Positions 35,123-42,887 of a stretch of DNA of 64,000 nucleotides are shown here, one piece after another. The position numbers and the translations under genes were made by a program. The notes beneath the pieces are model-generated. The model ran no database searches and was not told where the DNA came from. It saw only the letters and a program-made list of their open reading frames with translations. Where the stretch lies: assembly GCA_963706555.1 (NCBI GenBank), contig OY970164.1:806001-870000 (forward strand), in the 5' to 3' direction. Numbering within the stretch: the first letter of the stretch is position 1; each line of letters opens with the position of its first letter. This stretch comes from Bog-473 sp963706555 (GTDB lineage: Bacteria > Actinomycetota > Acidimicrobiia > Acidimicrobiales > RAAP-2).

Positions 35123-35332
35123 ATGCCGAACCGTCCCACCCTCCCGGCGTTGTTTGGGGATAGGGCCCTATTCAGGTCTGTTGACTGGTTCCAGGTTAAG
35201 CCTAGGAAACCAAACGCCTCGCCAGACCGCTACGCCTGCTTCGTCCGCAATGCCGATGGAATCGACGTTCACGTCCCGCTCAAGACGAAGAATCGGCGGC
35301 AGATCGTCACCATCGAGTATGTCTCGGATTAA
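35123..35332 (+). CDS. Short hypothetical protein
   Basis: 69 aa from ATG at 35123 (NRPTLPALFGDRALFRSVDW, DRYACFVRNADGIDVHVPLK). The composition is plausible, but no family is recognised. It overlaps the end of the recombinase remnant on the other strand. Confidence 0.3.
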   Translation: MPNRPTLPALFGDRALFRSVDWFQVKPRKPNASPDRYACFVRNADGIDVHVPLKTKNRRQIVTIEYVSD

Positions 35333-35579
35333 GGCGAGGCATTCGTCTTCGTCGTTGCGCGGTGACGAAGGACATCACGTCTTTGGGCTTTACGTCGACG
35401 GGGTCCTTCTGCACCACCGAGAAGAACACGCTCAAGTCGTGGGCATAGGCCCGTACCGTGTTCGGACGGGCTCGCCCCACGACGAACTCCAAGAACTCGT
35501 CGATCAGCTGGTGGCCGATCCTGTACTCGTGTTCACCGTCGGCACGGACGTGACACTCGAACGTCGGACTCCACTCCAC
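35307..35579 (-). pseudogene. N-terminal remnant of a tyrosine recombinase
   Basis: 90 aa. HEYRIGHQLIDEFLEFVVGR, ARPNTVRAYAHDLSVFFSVV and QKDPVDVKPKDVMSFV align with the start of the recombinase at 27197-28243 (DPLVDSHLEFVAGRTRPNTL...). All catalytic motifs are missing: the frame degenerates after FVTAQRR. It is the left-over end of a second recombinase unit. Confidence 0.75.
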
Positions 35580-35638
35580 CGCACACCTCCTGCTCGGGTA
35601 TGCACCCGAGAATCCCTCGGATGCCTATCCCAGGAGGT

Positions 35639-35670
35639 GGATCACCTGTATAACCGGCGGTAGGGGGCAG
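35639..35670 (-). repeat. Third copy of the 32-bp recombinase-end motif
   Basis: Minus-strand sequence CTGCCCCC...GGTTATACAGGTGATCC is similar to the ends at 25876-25907 and 28290-28321. It lies upstream of the truncated recombinase, in the same relation as the copy at 28290. Confidence 0.6.
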
Positions 35671-35678
35671 TCAGTGAT

Positions 35679-35906
35679 TTACCCAAACACCGCCTTAACT
35701 ACGAGGCCCTTCTCGATATGCAGGTTAAGTCGTCCGGGATTCCGATCCGCTGATATCACTGTGATCATCACTCCATCGACGGATTGCAACACTCGGATGT
35801 TGGCAATCCCTTCTTCAGTGGCCATTCCGAGCGCCTGGGTTCTCGTCAGTCCGACAAGATGCGGAAGTTCTCGACCAGGTCCAAATAGGTCGCTTTCGGG
35901 GTCCAC
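35679..35906 (-). CDS. Small I78-like serine protease inhibitor family protein
   Basis: 75 aa from GTG at 35906. LVGLTRTQALGMATEEG, VDGVMITVISADRNPGRLNL and HIEKGLVVKAVFG match the pattern of peptidase-inhibitor I78 proteins (VG...R..AL..., NPxRLNL, xGxVxxxxxG). There is no signal peptide. The fold resembles the potato inhibitor I group. A longer frame to 36029 exists but its N-terminal part looks non-coding. Confidence 0.6.
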   Translation of the reverse strand: MDPESDLFGPGRELPHLVGLTRTQALGMATEEGIANIRVLQSVDGVMITVISADRNPGRLNLHIEKGLVVKAVFG

Positions 35907-35992
35907 AGTTGAGATTCTCGCATGGTCTCGCGTTGGTGCGGACCGGCATCTGGGGCGGGGTGTGCTTGCACCAATAGATCTAACCTGGCTCG

Positions 35993-36649
35993 GTGGAACC
36001 ACCCAGCGATGAGGAGGTCGAGCGGGCAAGGAGGTATTTCACCCAGGCTCCTGAACTCAGCAGCAATCCGATTCTGAGACGGCTGCAGAAAGGCTCCCAA
36101 TGGGGTGATCCCGCCACTCTGACAAGTCATGAAGAAGCTGAACTCTGGATTCGTTCTCGGGCCGGGTTTGGATCCGGCAAGAAGCCCTGGGATCTTAGGG
36201 ATGACTACCGCCTCACTCAACAGTCACTGCCATTCTTGCTCGATATCCTTTCAAGCGAAGAACTGTCAATGACCTCTGTCACTGCATTTGTATTGAAGCT
36301 CAATGGCGCAGATCTTCGACACAATGAGACAGAGTTGACTGAACGCGACCCTCTACTGGATAACACTGCCGGACGGTTCAGAACACGAGCGGCCAGTCAA
36401 TCTCAGGAGCGACTGACACTGGTTGCCGTTCCTCGCTACTCGGTTGGCCTCCTGACCGGCGAATCGGGACAGGTCGCCCTACCCGAACTAACCTCATCTT
36501 GTGACGAACGACGGGTTGACGTGGGGACCGACCCTCTGCATGGCCCCATCCGGCGAATGGTTGCCAACCAAAGAAGAGTGTTCGTTCTGCGGCAAGGCCA
36601 CGGATCAGGTCGAGTGTCTGATTGCGGGTCCGGGCGTAAGCATCTGTGA
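35993..36649 (+). CDS. Hypothetical protein
   Basis: 218 aa from GTG. The first 165 residues are balanced and helical (DEEVERARRYFTQAPELSSN, ATLTSHEEAELWIRSRAGFG, YSVGLLTGESGQVALPEL). The last 50 overlap the ClpX-zinc-finger frame and look like shadow sequence, so the true protein may end or shift frame near 36500. No family is recognised. Confidence 0.45.
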   Translation: MEPPSDEEVERARRYFTQAPELSSNPILRRLQKGSQWGDPATLTSHEEAELWIRSRAGFGSGKKPWDLRDDYRLTQQSLPFLLDILSSEELSMTSVTAFVLKLNGADLRHNETELTERDPLLDNTAGRFRTRAASQSQERLTLVAVPRYSVGLLTGESGQVALPELTSSCDERRVDVGTDPLHGPIRRMVANQRRVFVLRQGHGSGRVSDCGSGRKHL

Positions 36650-36728
36650 GACATGTGTCTCACTTTGCGTTTCGATCCTTGCAGATAAAGGCGTCCAGCT
36701 GCCACCGCCATGTCCCGAACCTGTCTGA
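36501..36728 (+). CDS. Stand-alone ClpX-type C4 zinc-binding domain
   Basis: 75 aa from GTG. CSFCGKATDQVECLIAGPG and VSICETCVSLCVSIL reproduce the ClpX N-terminal zinc finger, with Cys27, Cys30, Cys49 and Cys52 as ligands. In ClpX this domain dimerises and binds adaptors and substrates. The AAA+ part is absent. It may be an adaptor-like modulator of ClpXP or have another role. Confidence 0.75.
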   Translation: MTNDGLTWGPTLCMAPSGEWLPTKEECSFCGKATDQVECLIAGPGVSICETCVSLCVSILADKGVQLPPPCPEPV

Positions 36729-36762
36729 ACAACGGGAACATATCTCGTGAAGTGGGCAGGGT

Positions 36763-37110
36763 CTATGGCTCTTGCTCAGGCATATCTTGCTGCTCGACCA
36801 CATCGAGATGATGTTGAACGATGACTTCAGCTGCGGACAACAAGTCGCTTGCCACCCAGCGGTAACCCCCGGAGTCCACCAGGCGTCTTTCATCGGGAAA
36901 ATGTTCCTGAGTAGCCCACACGAGATTGACCCACTGGTTGATCGTGACCTCTGAAGCCGTGCTCCCCGATTCGACCTCTTCGATCCAGATACCAGGAGTG
37001 CGGGGCGGTATCAGGACCCACGCGCCGCCCGCTTGGAAAGGCATCTGGAAGGACCGCAAGGGGAAGTCCTGGTACGTCGAAGCGTGCGCGGAACATGCAC
37101 CGAAGCTCAC
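36763..37110 (-). CDS. Hypothetical protein
   Basis: 115 aa from GTG; ATG at 37044 would give 93 aa and is perhaps better. GGAWVLIPPRTPGIWIEEVE and TINQWVNLVWATQEHFPDER look protein-like, and the C-terminus is acidic. No family is recognised. It is convergent with the zinc-finger gene. Confidence 0.4.
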   Translation of the reverse strand: MSFGACSAHASTYQDFPLRSFQMPFQAGGAWVLIPPRTPGIWIEEVESGSTASEVTINQWVNLVWATQEHFPDERRLVDSGGYRWVASDLLSAAEVIVQHHLDVVEQQDMPEQEP

Positions 37111-37212
37111 TTCCCGTCGTGTCTAAATGCAGCGTGCTCATCCCCGTGCGTTGAGAACTGGTCGGCTACCGTTCTTCCATTTCCAAAGAATGAGGGGAAA
37201 TCCGTAGTGACG

Positions 37213-37953
37213 ATGCAAGCACTGAATCCGAAGAAGCAGGCCGCACGGACAGGAGCGTCCAAGAGAAATCTGCGGCTCGTCGGTGATGGCACCGAGAGGC
37301 AACAACCGAGGACGTCAAGGGGTTGGGCCAAGGAGTTCCTGGCTGAGCGTGGACGCACCGTCGAGGCCATTTTGGCCTACGGCCACACACTGACGGCGGG
37401 TAAAGCCGCTCTGGGCCATGGGAAGTTCCTGGAGGCATTGGCCCTAGCCGGAATCGACAGACGAGAGGCCGAGCGGGCCATGCGGATCAGCCGCTCCAGG
37501 GTTCTCTCAAAACGGGGCAATTGCCCCTCTTTGCCCCAGAGTTTTCGGACCCTCGACACCTTGGCTGGACTACCCGCGGACTACGTGCAGCGACTCATCT
37601 CCCAAGGCGTCGTGCATCCGCGAATCACGGCGAAGGAGCTTCGCATCGTCATCGGTGGCAGCGTCACAGCCAGCCGCAAGTCAGGCGCTGGAAGAGGCAC
37701 AACAAGCATCCCGCGCACGCTTCATCGTGGCCGACGCATGCGAGGGCCTGGCGATTCTGGCCGAGAACTCGGTCGACATGATCATGACCTCTCCGCCGTA
37801 CTTCGCCCAACGCCAATACCTCCCAGACGTTCACCCCGACAGAGCCAGAGAGATCGGAAGCGAGGCGACGCCCGCCGCATACCTCGATGCGCTGCTCGAT
37901 GTTGTCGAAGCCTCCGACCGTGTTCTGGCTCCGCACGGTTCGATCGTTTTTGA
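37213..37953 (+). CDS. DUF3102-like protein, 3' part overlapping the methyltransferase
   Basis: From ATG at 37213. The core TVEAILAYGHTLTAGKAALG, ALAGIDRREAERAMRISRS and DTLAGLPADYVQRLISQGVV follows the DUF3102 (ParB-associated) pattern found in plasmids and phages. Beyond about residue 155 the frame overlaps the methyltransferase and turns into Arg/Gly-rich shadow sequence, so the real product probably ends, or shifts frame, near 37655. A degenerate paralogue lies at 48157-48609. Confidence 0.65.
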   Translation: MQALNPKKQAARTGASKRNLRLVGDGTERQQPRTSRGWAKEFLAERGRTVEAILAYGHTLTAGKAALGHGKFLEALALAGIDRREAERAMRISRSRVLSKRGNCPSLPQSFRTLDTLAGLPADYVQRLISQGVVHPRITAKELRIVIGGSVTASRKSGAGRGTTSIPRTLHRGRRMRGPGDSGRELGRHDHDLSAVLRPTPIPPRRSPRQSQRDRKRGDARRIPRCAARCCRSLRPCSGSARFDRF

Positions 37954-38731
37954 ACTCGGGGATAAGTTTGGCGGCAATGGTGCCCACAACTGGGACAGCG
38001 GTCAAGACGACGACATCGGAGTGAAGCCGACGAAGTTTCGCCGCGGCGGACCGCAGAAGTTCATGGGCACTGAACGTACTGACGATTGGCCTCTGGAAAA
38101 GAGCCTCATGGGTCTCCCCCATCTGTTCGTGTCATCCCTCTCATACGGACGCAACCTGCTTCGGCCAGAACGCACCACACCTCAATGGCTCGTTCGCAAC
38201 GTCGTAACGTGGACTCGTCCGAATCCCGGCGTCGGAAAAACCGGCGACAAGTTCCGGCCTGCGACCTCGGCCCTCATCATGGCGACGAAGGCGAAGGATC
38301 GGTACTTTGACATCGACTCGGTACGCACAGAATCTAACTCCGTTCCGCTGGACTGTTGGGAGATCCCGGTGCAGGGATATCAGGGTGCGCACTTCGCGAC
38401 CATGCCCACCGACCTATGCGTGAAGCCGATTCTGACGATGACCCCTGAGCGTGTGTGCCTTACATGCGGCAAGCCATCTCGACGTGACCTTGAGCCAGTC
38501 CCTCAGGATGTACCTCTGGAAGTGTGGACCGACTGTGGTCACGACAACTGGCGCACGGGCGTGGTCCTCGATCCGTTTGCCGGAAGTGGAACGACGCTGG
38601 CCGTCGCCGCGGAGTTAGGCCGGGACTCCATCGGGATTGACCTCGACCGCAGAAATGCGGAGGTCGCACGAGGCCGTCTCGGGAAGACCCTCAAAGTCAT
38701 CCCGAAGCCCAGGGTTCGCGTCACGGCCTGA
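37655..38731 (+). CDS. Orphan site-specific DNA methyltransferase (beta-class N4-cytosine/N6-adenine)
   Basis: 358 aa from GTG. Motif IV is DMIMTSPPYFAQRQY and the AdoMet motif DPFAGSGTTLAVAAEL lies near the C-terminus, so the order is IV then I (beta class). TSPPY suits N4-cytosine or N6-adenine transfer. CLTCGKPS and a downstream Cys may bind zinc. There is no restriction gene nearby. No Shine-Dalgarno precedes the GTG, and the upstream DUF3102 frame runs into it, which suggests a fusion split by a +1 shift or extensive overlap. Confidence 0.88.
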   Translation: MAASQPAASQALEEAQQASRARFIVADACEGLAILAENSVDMIMTSPPYFAQRQYLPDVHPDRAREIGSEATPAAYLDALLDVVEASDRVLAPHGSIVFELGDKFGGNGAHNWDSGQDDDIGVKPTKFRRGGPQKFMGTERTDDWPLEKSLMGLPHLFVSSLSYGRNLLRPERTTPQWLVRNVVTWTRPNPGVGKTGDKFRPATSALIMATKAKDRYFDIDSVRTESNSVPLDCWEIPVQGYQGAHFATMPTDLCVKPILTMTPERVCLTCGKPSRRDLEPVPQDVPLEVWTDCGHDNWRTGVVLDPFAGSGTTLAVAAELGRDSIGIDLDRRNAEVARGRLGKTLKVIPKPRVRVTA

Positions 38732-38866
38732 GATCCCCGAAGCTCGCACCTCAGACGAGGCGGTCGTCCTCATCATGACGCGCACTAACTCCGAGCATCG
38801 TCTTGAGTTCGCCTGAGCGGCGACCGACGCAGTTGTACCCGTAATTCACTGGTTTCGCAGCAACTG

Positions 38867-39574
38867 GTGGACCGTTACTACGACCCGTCCACGGACCAAT
38901 TCCTGACTGTTGACCCGGACCTGGGCGAGACGGGGCAGGCGTACGCGTTCACCGGGGATGACCCGTTGAACAAGACGGATCCCTTGGGCCTACAAGGAAG
39001 CGGCGGCTACGATCTGGCATACATCAAGGCTACGTCGAAGACGAAGGCGTATTGTAAGAAACACCCGAACGCTCGAGGACATAACTGCGGAGGGTTTTGG
39101 CATGAATTGCGCGGCACGCTGGACAAGGCGAGGCACTTGGCTTCTTCCGCCGAAAACGATCGGGCGCAAATCGAATCTCAGCTGTCGGGACACCACGAGG
39201 TGGCGGTGTGCCTCAGTGCAAATGGAGGGGCTGGCGTCGGTGGAACGGCAAGCGGGTGTCTCGGCAACACGGGAAATGGCAAGCTATTTGCGAGCGGTAC
39301 CGTTGGAGCCGGAGGTACTAGCCCTACGGCGTCAGTCACCGTCGGAATTCAGGTGAGTAACGCTCAGACTCCCAACGACCTCAGGGGGTTATTCGGATAT
39401 CAGGGTGCGTCAGGCGGATTGGCCCCTGCCGTTGGTGCGGGTGGTTTCGAGGGAAATGGAAGCAGCAATCAGGGCATAGTCGGAGGCGAGGTTACTATTG
39501 GCTTCGGGATTCCCATTCCAATCCCATTTGAGGTCCATGGCGGAGTATCTACGACATGGACGACTCCCAACTAA
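38867..39574 (+). CDS. Orphan Rhs C-terminal tip 1 (core fragment plus unique toxin region)
   Basis: 235 aa. The first 42 residues, DRYYDPSTDQFLTVDPDLG to DPLNKTDPLGL, are the end of the Rhs core that precedes the variable toxin. The rest (about 193 aa) is unique: basic start (TSKTKAYCKKHPNARGHNCG), then Gly/Ser/Thr-rich (GVGGTASGCLGNTGNGK). No known nuclease motif is seen. Preceding repeats, secretion and encapsulation parts are missing, so alone it is a silent cassette. It begins GTG at exactly the same core position as tips 2 and 3. Confidence 0.8.
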   Translation: MDRYYDPSTDQFLTVDPDLGETGQAYAFTGDDPLNKTDPLGLQGSGGYDLAYIKATSKTKAYCKKHPNARGHNCGGFWHELRGTLDKARHLASSAENDRAQIESQLSGHHEVAVCLSANGGAGVGGTASGCLGNTGNGKLFASGTVGAGGTSPTASVTVGIQVSNAQTPNDLRGLFGYQGASGGLAPAVGAGGFEGNGSSNQGIVGGEVTIGFGIPIPIPFEVHGGVSTTWTTPN

Positions 39575-39589
39575 GTAGGTGAAAGATCG

Positions 39590-40012
39590 ATGGATCAAGA
39601 ACTCATGGTACGAGGTGGTGCCATGGTGCCCATGGAGAACGGAGGGTTCGCCTCAGTTACATGGCCTCTCGCTGTGTTATCTATTGAAGACGGCGCATTG
39701 TTCATTAGGTTCAGTTCTCGCCTTGTGAAGCGCATCGCCTCCGTCCTGTCAGCGCCGTTTCGTTCAAACCTCAGTGAAAAGAACGGCACTGATTGGTGGA
39801 CAATCAAAGCGTCAGAGGTCGACCACGTCCAGCTCGGGCACAAAAGCCTAATCATCAAGAGCGCCAATGGTGATGTCAGATTCGTTGTTATGTCAAACAG
39901 CCAGATGCCTGCAATTTCACAGGCTCTTACTCGGCTCGGAATCCAACAAGAGAAAACAAGGACAACGGTGATTTCACAATTTGGAATGTCCACGAACCGC
40001 CGCCCGAAATAG
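39590..40012 (+). CDS. Candidate immunity protein 1 (PH-like)
   Basis: 140 aa, 15 bp after tip 1, with AGGTGAAAG upstream. VTWPLAVLSIEDGALFIRF, WWTIKASEVDHVQLGHKSL and NGDVRFVVMSNSQMPAISQA suggest a small bacterial PH-like beta sandwich with a final helix. There is no signal peptide. Its position directly after an Rhs tip is the basis for the immunity call. Confidence 0.6.
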   Translation: MDQELMVRGGAMVPMENGGFASVTWPLAVLSIEDGALFIRFSSRLVKRIASVLSAPFRSNLSEKNGTDWWTIKASEVDHVQLGHKSLIIKSANGDVRFVVMSNSQMPAISQALTRLGIQQEKTRTTVISQFGMSTNRRPK

Positions 40013-40208
40013 CTCGTCTCATTGGGGACTAGGTTACGCCGCCGAATGCCGAAGATTCTCCTGTTGGGACATGTCCCAAAACTGCTAAGTCCGGCGTGTC
40101 ATCGGGTACACGCCATTGTTGGTTCTGGGTGCCGAGTCGCAGCGTAGAGCAAGAACTGTTGTTTGGTCACGCCGTAGGTACGTCTCGAGTTCGGTCGAAC
40201 CGATGGTC

Positions 40209-40229
40209 AGGTCCCTAGTAGCGCCCAAC
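40209..40229 (+). repeat. Cassette-end motif, copy 1
   Basis: AGGTCCCTAGTAGCGCCCAAC, 197 bp after immunity gene 1. Near-identical motifs occur at 42666 and 44518. Confidence 0.7.
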
Positions 40230-40308
40230 GTGCTCCCACGATCTGTGCCCACACCCTTCCCAAGGGGGCGAGCGACATGGCGTTGTCAGTGAACACCTCA
40301 CGCCCCAA

Positions 40309-41280
40309 TCACCAGCCGCCGGGAACGAGCCGGCAAAGTTCGGCCGCCATGGCTACGTCGAGCCCCGCCGCCGGATGACTTATGGCGTGCACCGCCCGGA
40401 GGCGATCGATGCTGACCCGGGTATAGCGCTGCGTCGTCTCGAGGCGGGCGTGGCCGAGCATCTCAGCCACGTAACGGATATCGGCTCCGCCCTCGAGCAT
40501 GAGCGTGGCGACGCTGTGGCGGAGCAGGTGGCAACTGCCCTTCTTGTTGATACCCGTGCGCACCAGGCAGGCACGAATCTTACGACCGAGCCAGTCCGCG
40601 CAGATGGGGGTGCCGACCGAGGAGAGGAAAAGGTGATGGGGATAGGCCTCACCCACGAAATTCGGTCGAACCGTCCCGAGGTAGAGCCGCACCCAAAACA
40701 GCGCACGCTCGCCAATGGGGACGTAGCGATCCTTTGATCCCTTCCCGCAACGGATGAACACCGTCCCTCGGTCGAAGTCCACGTCTTTGACCCACAAGCT
40801 GATGAGCTCGCTGCGCCGCATCCCACAGGAGTAAAAGACCTCGAGGATGGCCCGGTCTCGCAGGCCACGCGGCGTTGCGACATCGGGCACGGCCAGGATC
40901 TTGGCCATCTCAGCGGCACTCAGGGTGGCCTCGGGCAGCTTGCGGTCGGGCCGGGGCATGAGCAGGTCGGCGGCGGGGTTGGCGTTGATCCTGTGCTCAC
41001 GCCGGAGCCAGGTGAAGAACTGGGTCACTGGGACCAGACGCTGGACCTGGGTGCCAAACGACAAGGGGAGGCCGTCTCGCTTGCGGTGCTCGAAGAGTTG
41101 TTGCTGATAGGACAGTAGACATTCGAACGTCACGAGGCCGGGATCGTTGACGCCCCGGCACTGTGTGAATTCCAAGAAGTAGTCGAGATAGCGCCGCCGA
41201 TTCTCGATCGTGGTGCGCCCGTAGTTGTGCACCTCCATCCAAGACAGGTATTGGCGAATCTCTTCTTCAATGCTGGCCAT
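40309..41280 (-). CDS. XerC/D-like tyrosine recombinase lying between Rhs cassettes 1 and 2
   Basis: 323 aa. The start ATG has a perfect AAAGGAGG Shine-Dalgarno 7 nt upstream. SAM-like domain: EEIRQYLSWMEVHNYGRTTI. Catalytic motifs: SCGMRRSELISLWVKDVD, GKGSKDRYVPIGERAL, CHLLRHSVATLMLEGG and MLGHARLETTQRYTRVS (Tyr). It differs from the other recombinases of the element. Its place between toxin cassettes makes it a candidate for cassette movement; it could also be an independent insertion. Confidence 0.93.
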   Translation of the reverse strand: MASIEEEIRQYLSWMEVHNYGRTTIENRRRYLDYFLEFTQCRGVNDPGLVTFECLLSYQQQLFEHRKRDGLPLSFGTQVQRLVPVTQFFTWLRREHRINANPAADLLMPRPDRKLPEATLSAAEMAKILAVPDVATPRGLRDRAILEVFYSCGMRRSELISLWVKDVDFDRGTVFIRCGKGSKDRYVPIGERALFWVRLYLGTVRPNFVGEAYPHHLFLSSVGTPICADWLGRKIRACLVRTGINKKGSCHLLRHSVATLMLEGGADIRYVAEMLGHARLETTQRYTRVSIDRLRAVHAISHPAAGLDVAMAAELCRLVPGGW

Positions 41281-41481
41281 CGTGGTTCCTCCTTTGGGCA
41301 GCCGGCGAAGCGCCCTTCATCACCGGACCCGGCCGTTGACGTGTACCGGCACGAAGCGCTTCATCTGGGGGAGCCTTACGACTGAAGCGACGACGATCAA
41401 GATCTGCCGACGGTCATGGCCACGTAGAGCGGAATTGCTTGTTCCGCGACTCCACTGAGTGTCAACCGGATCGGGTGATTG

Positions 41482-42111
41482 GTGGACCGTTACTACGACC
41501 CGGCCACGGACCAGTTCCTGACCGTCGATCCGGATCTGGCAGAGACCGGCCAGGCGTATGCGTTCACTGGGGATGATCCGCTGAATGCGACCGATCCACT
41601 GGGGCTTTGTTGGGGCTTCTGCTGGGTAAGTCACGCTTATCATCGAGCCGTCAAGGTCGTTAAGAAGGTCGTCAAGAAGATCGTTAAGGTGGTGAAGAAG
41701 AGCGGACACAGGATACTCAGAGACGTTGCCACGACGGCTTCGCTGGTGGCAGCTGGCTCGAGTACGCTCGCATTTATCCCCGGCGTGGGCGAGGTGGCCG
41801 AAACTGTGTCGGTAGTTGCAGGTGGTGTTGCCGTTACCGCTGATGGAGCAAACTGCGACTGGAGATTGCGACAAGGCAGCCCTTGCGTTAGACGTCGGGC
41901 GGTTGTGCCGGGGCTAGGTGCCAGCAAGATTGGTGATCTGGCCAAGGAGGCGGAGACGGCAGACGCAGCCGCTGGAGGCAGGGCGGCAATAAATGCGGTA
42001 TCCCATGCCCAGATCGCCAACTCGTACCGAATGTATCAGGGAGTCGGAAGATTGGCGGCGCAGGGGCTCTCCTTCGGAGCACTGTCGGCTTCGCTAGCTG
42101 GAAGTCAGTAG
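41482..42111 (+). CDS. Orphan Rhs C-terminal tip 2 (membrane-active-looking toxin region)
   Basis: About 209 aa from GTG at 41482. The same 42-residue Rhs core block ends in DPLNATDPLGL. The unique part starts CWGFCWVSHAYHRAVK, then a Lys/Val amphipathic run (VVKKVVKKIVKVVKK), then a long hydrophobic helix pair (VAAGSSTLAFIPGVGEVAET, VSVVAGGVAVTADG). This composition suggests membrane insertion. The next gene is a small membrane protein, as expected for immunity to a pore-former. Confidence 0.8.
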   Translation: MDRYYDPATDQFLTVDPDLAETGQAYAFTGDDPLNATDPLGLCWGFCWVSHAYHRAVKVVKKVVKKIVKVVKKSGHRILRDVATTASLVAAGSSTLAFIPGVGEVAETVSVVAGGVAVTADGANCDWRLRQGSPCVRRRAVVPGLGASKIGDLAKEAETADAAAGGRAAINAVSHAQIANSYRMYQGVGRLAAQGLSFGALSASLAGSQ

Positions 42112-42198
42112 GCTTAGATCATTCCGCGCTACCCGCTGTCGGCATCTGAATATCAGGCGAAGCGGCGCCGGTTCCGTCGTTGGCAGTCACGAATAAGG

Positions 42199-42468
42199 GT
42201 GGGAATTATTGCTGTTGCGGTTCTCTTCATTATTCTGCCCGACCGTGGGACTCATACATGGGCCGACATCTCGATTCTTCTTTTCGTCTTGCTTTTAGGC
42301 TTGGCTGCGCTGACTTTTGAGATTGTTGCTGGGACCAGCTATTTCCGTGAGAAACATCGTCAGGGCTACAAAGTCGGCCCATTTGCAGACATCCCGAGAG
42401 AAGCGTTGGATCGAGAGTCACGGCCTCGAAAGCCTCAAATGGAGGGACAGGAGAATGACTCCGTCTAG
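42199..42468 (+). CDS. Candidate immunity protein 2 (two-TM membrane protein)
   Basis: 89 aa from GTG at 42199, with hydrophobic segments GIIAVAVLFIILP and ISILLFVLLLGLAALTFEIV. The frame is open about 28 codons further upstream, and that part (IIPRYPLSASEYQAKRRRFR) reads like a real basic N-terminus, but no ATG, GTG or TTG is present; ATC or ATT near 42119-42124 might be used. It follows Rhs tip 2 and is called immunity on context. Confidence 0.55.
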   Translation: MGIIAVAVLFIILPDRGTHTWADISILLFVLLLGLAALTFEIVAGTSYFREKHRQGYKVGPFADIPREALDRESRPRKPQMEGQENDSV

Positions 42469-42665
42469 AGGTGAACCGCCGGAGGAACTCCATGTTCTCG
42501 ATCAATAGGGTCGATTCACGGACTAACGACTAACGTCGATCCGGATCTCTTTCTCGGACACTTCGACGACGTGGCTCGTCGAGGTACTGAACAGCCAGCG
42601 TGATTGAGGTGATGCACCCCTCGCGGTATGACTTCTGGTATTTGGAGTTGAGCGCACCGAACACG

Positions 42666-42685
42666 AGGTCCTAGTAGCGCCCAAC
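42666..42685 (+). repeat. Cassette-end motif, copy 2
   Basis: AGGTCCTAGTAGCGCCCAAC, 198 bp after immunity gene 2, one C shorter than copy 1. Confidence 0.7.
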
Positions 42686-42887
42686 TCCTGACGCGCGGTG
42701 CACCGGTTCTTGGCCGCAGCAAACATTGCGTCGAGGTGAGCAAGTCCGCCTTTCTCGCGAGCGCATCGATCAGACGATGGTCTGACGATGAGACGGACGG
42801 GCCTCTGATCTGAACGTCATTCGCCGCCGGTTCGCCCCATCTACGAGCGAACTCGGCACCAGTAGTCGCCCCTTTGTTCGGCAATTA

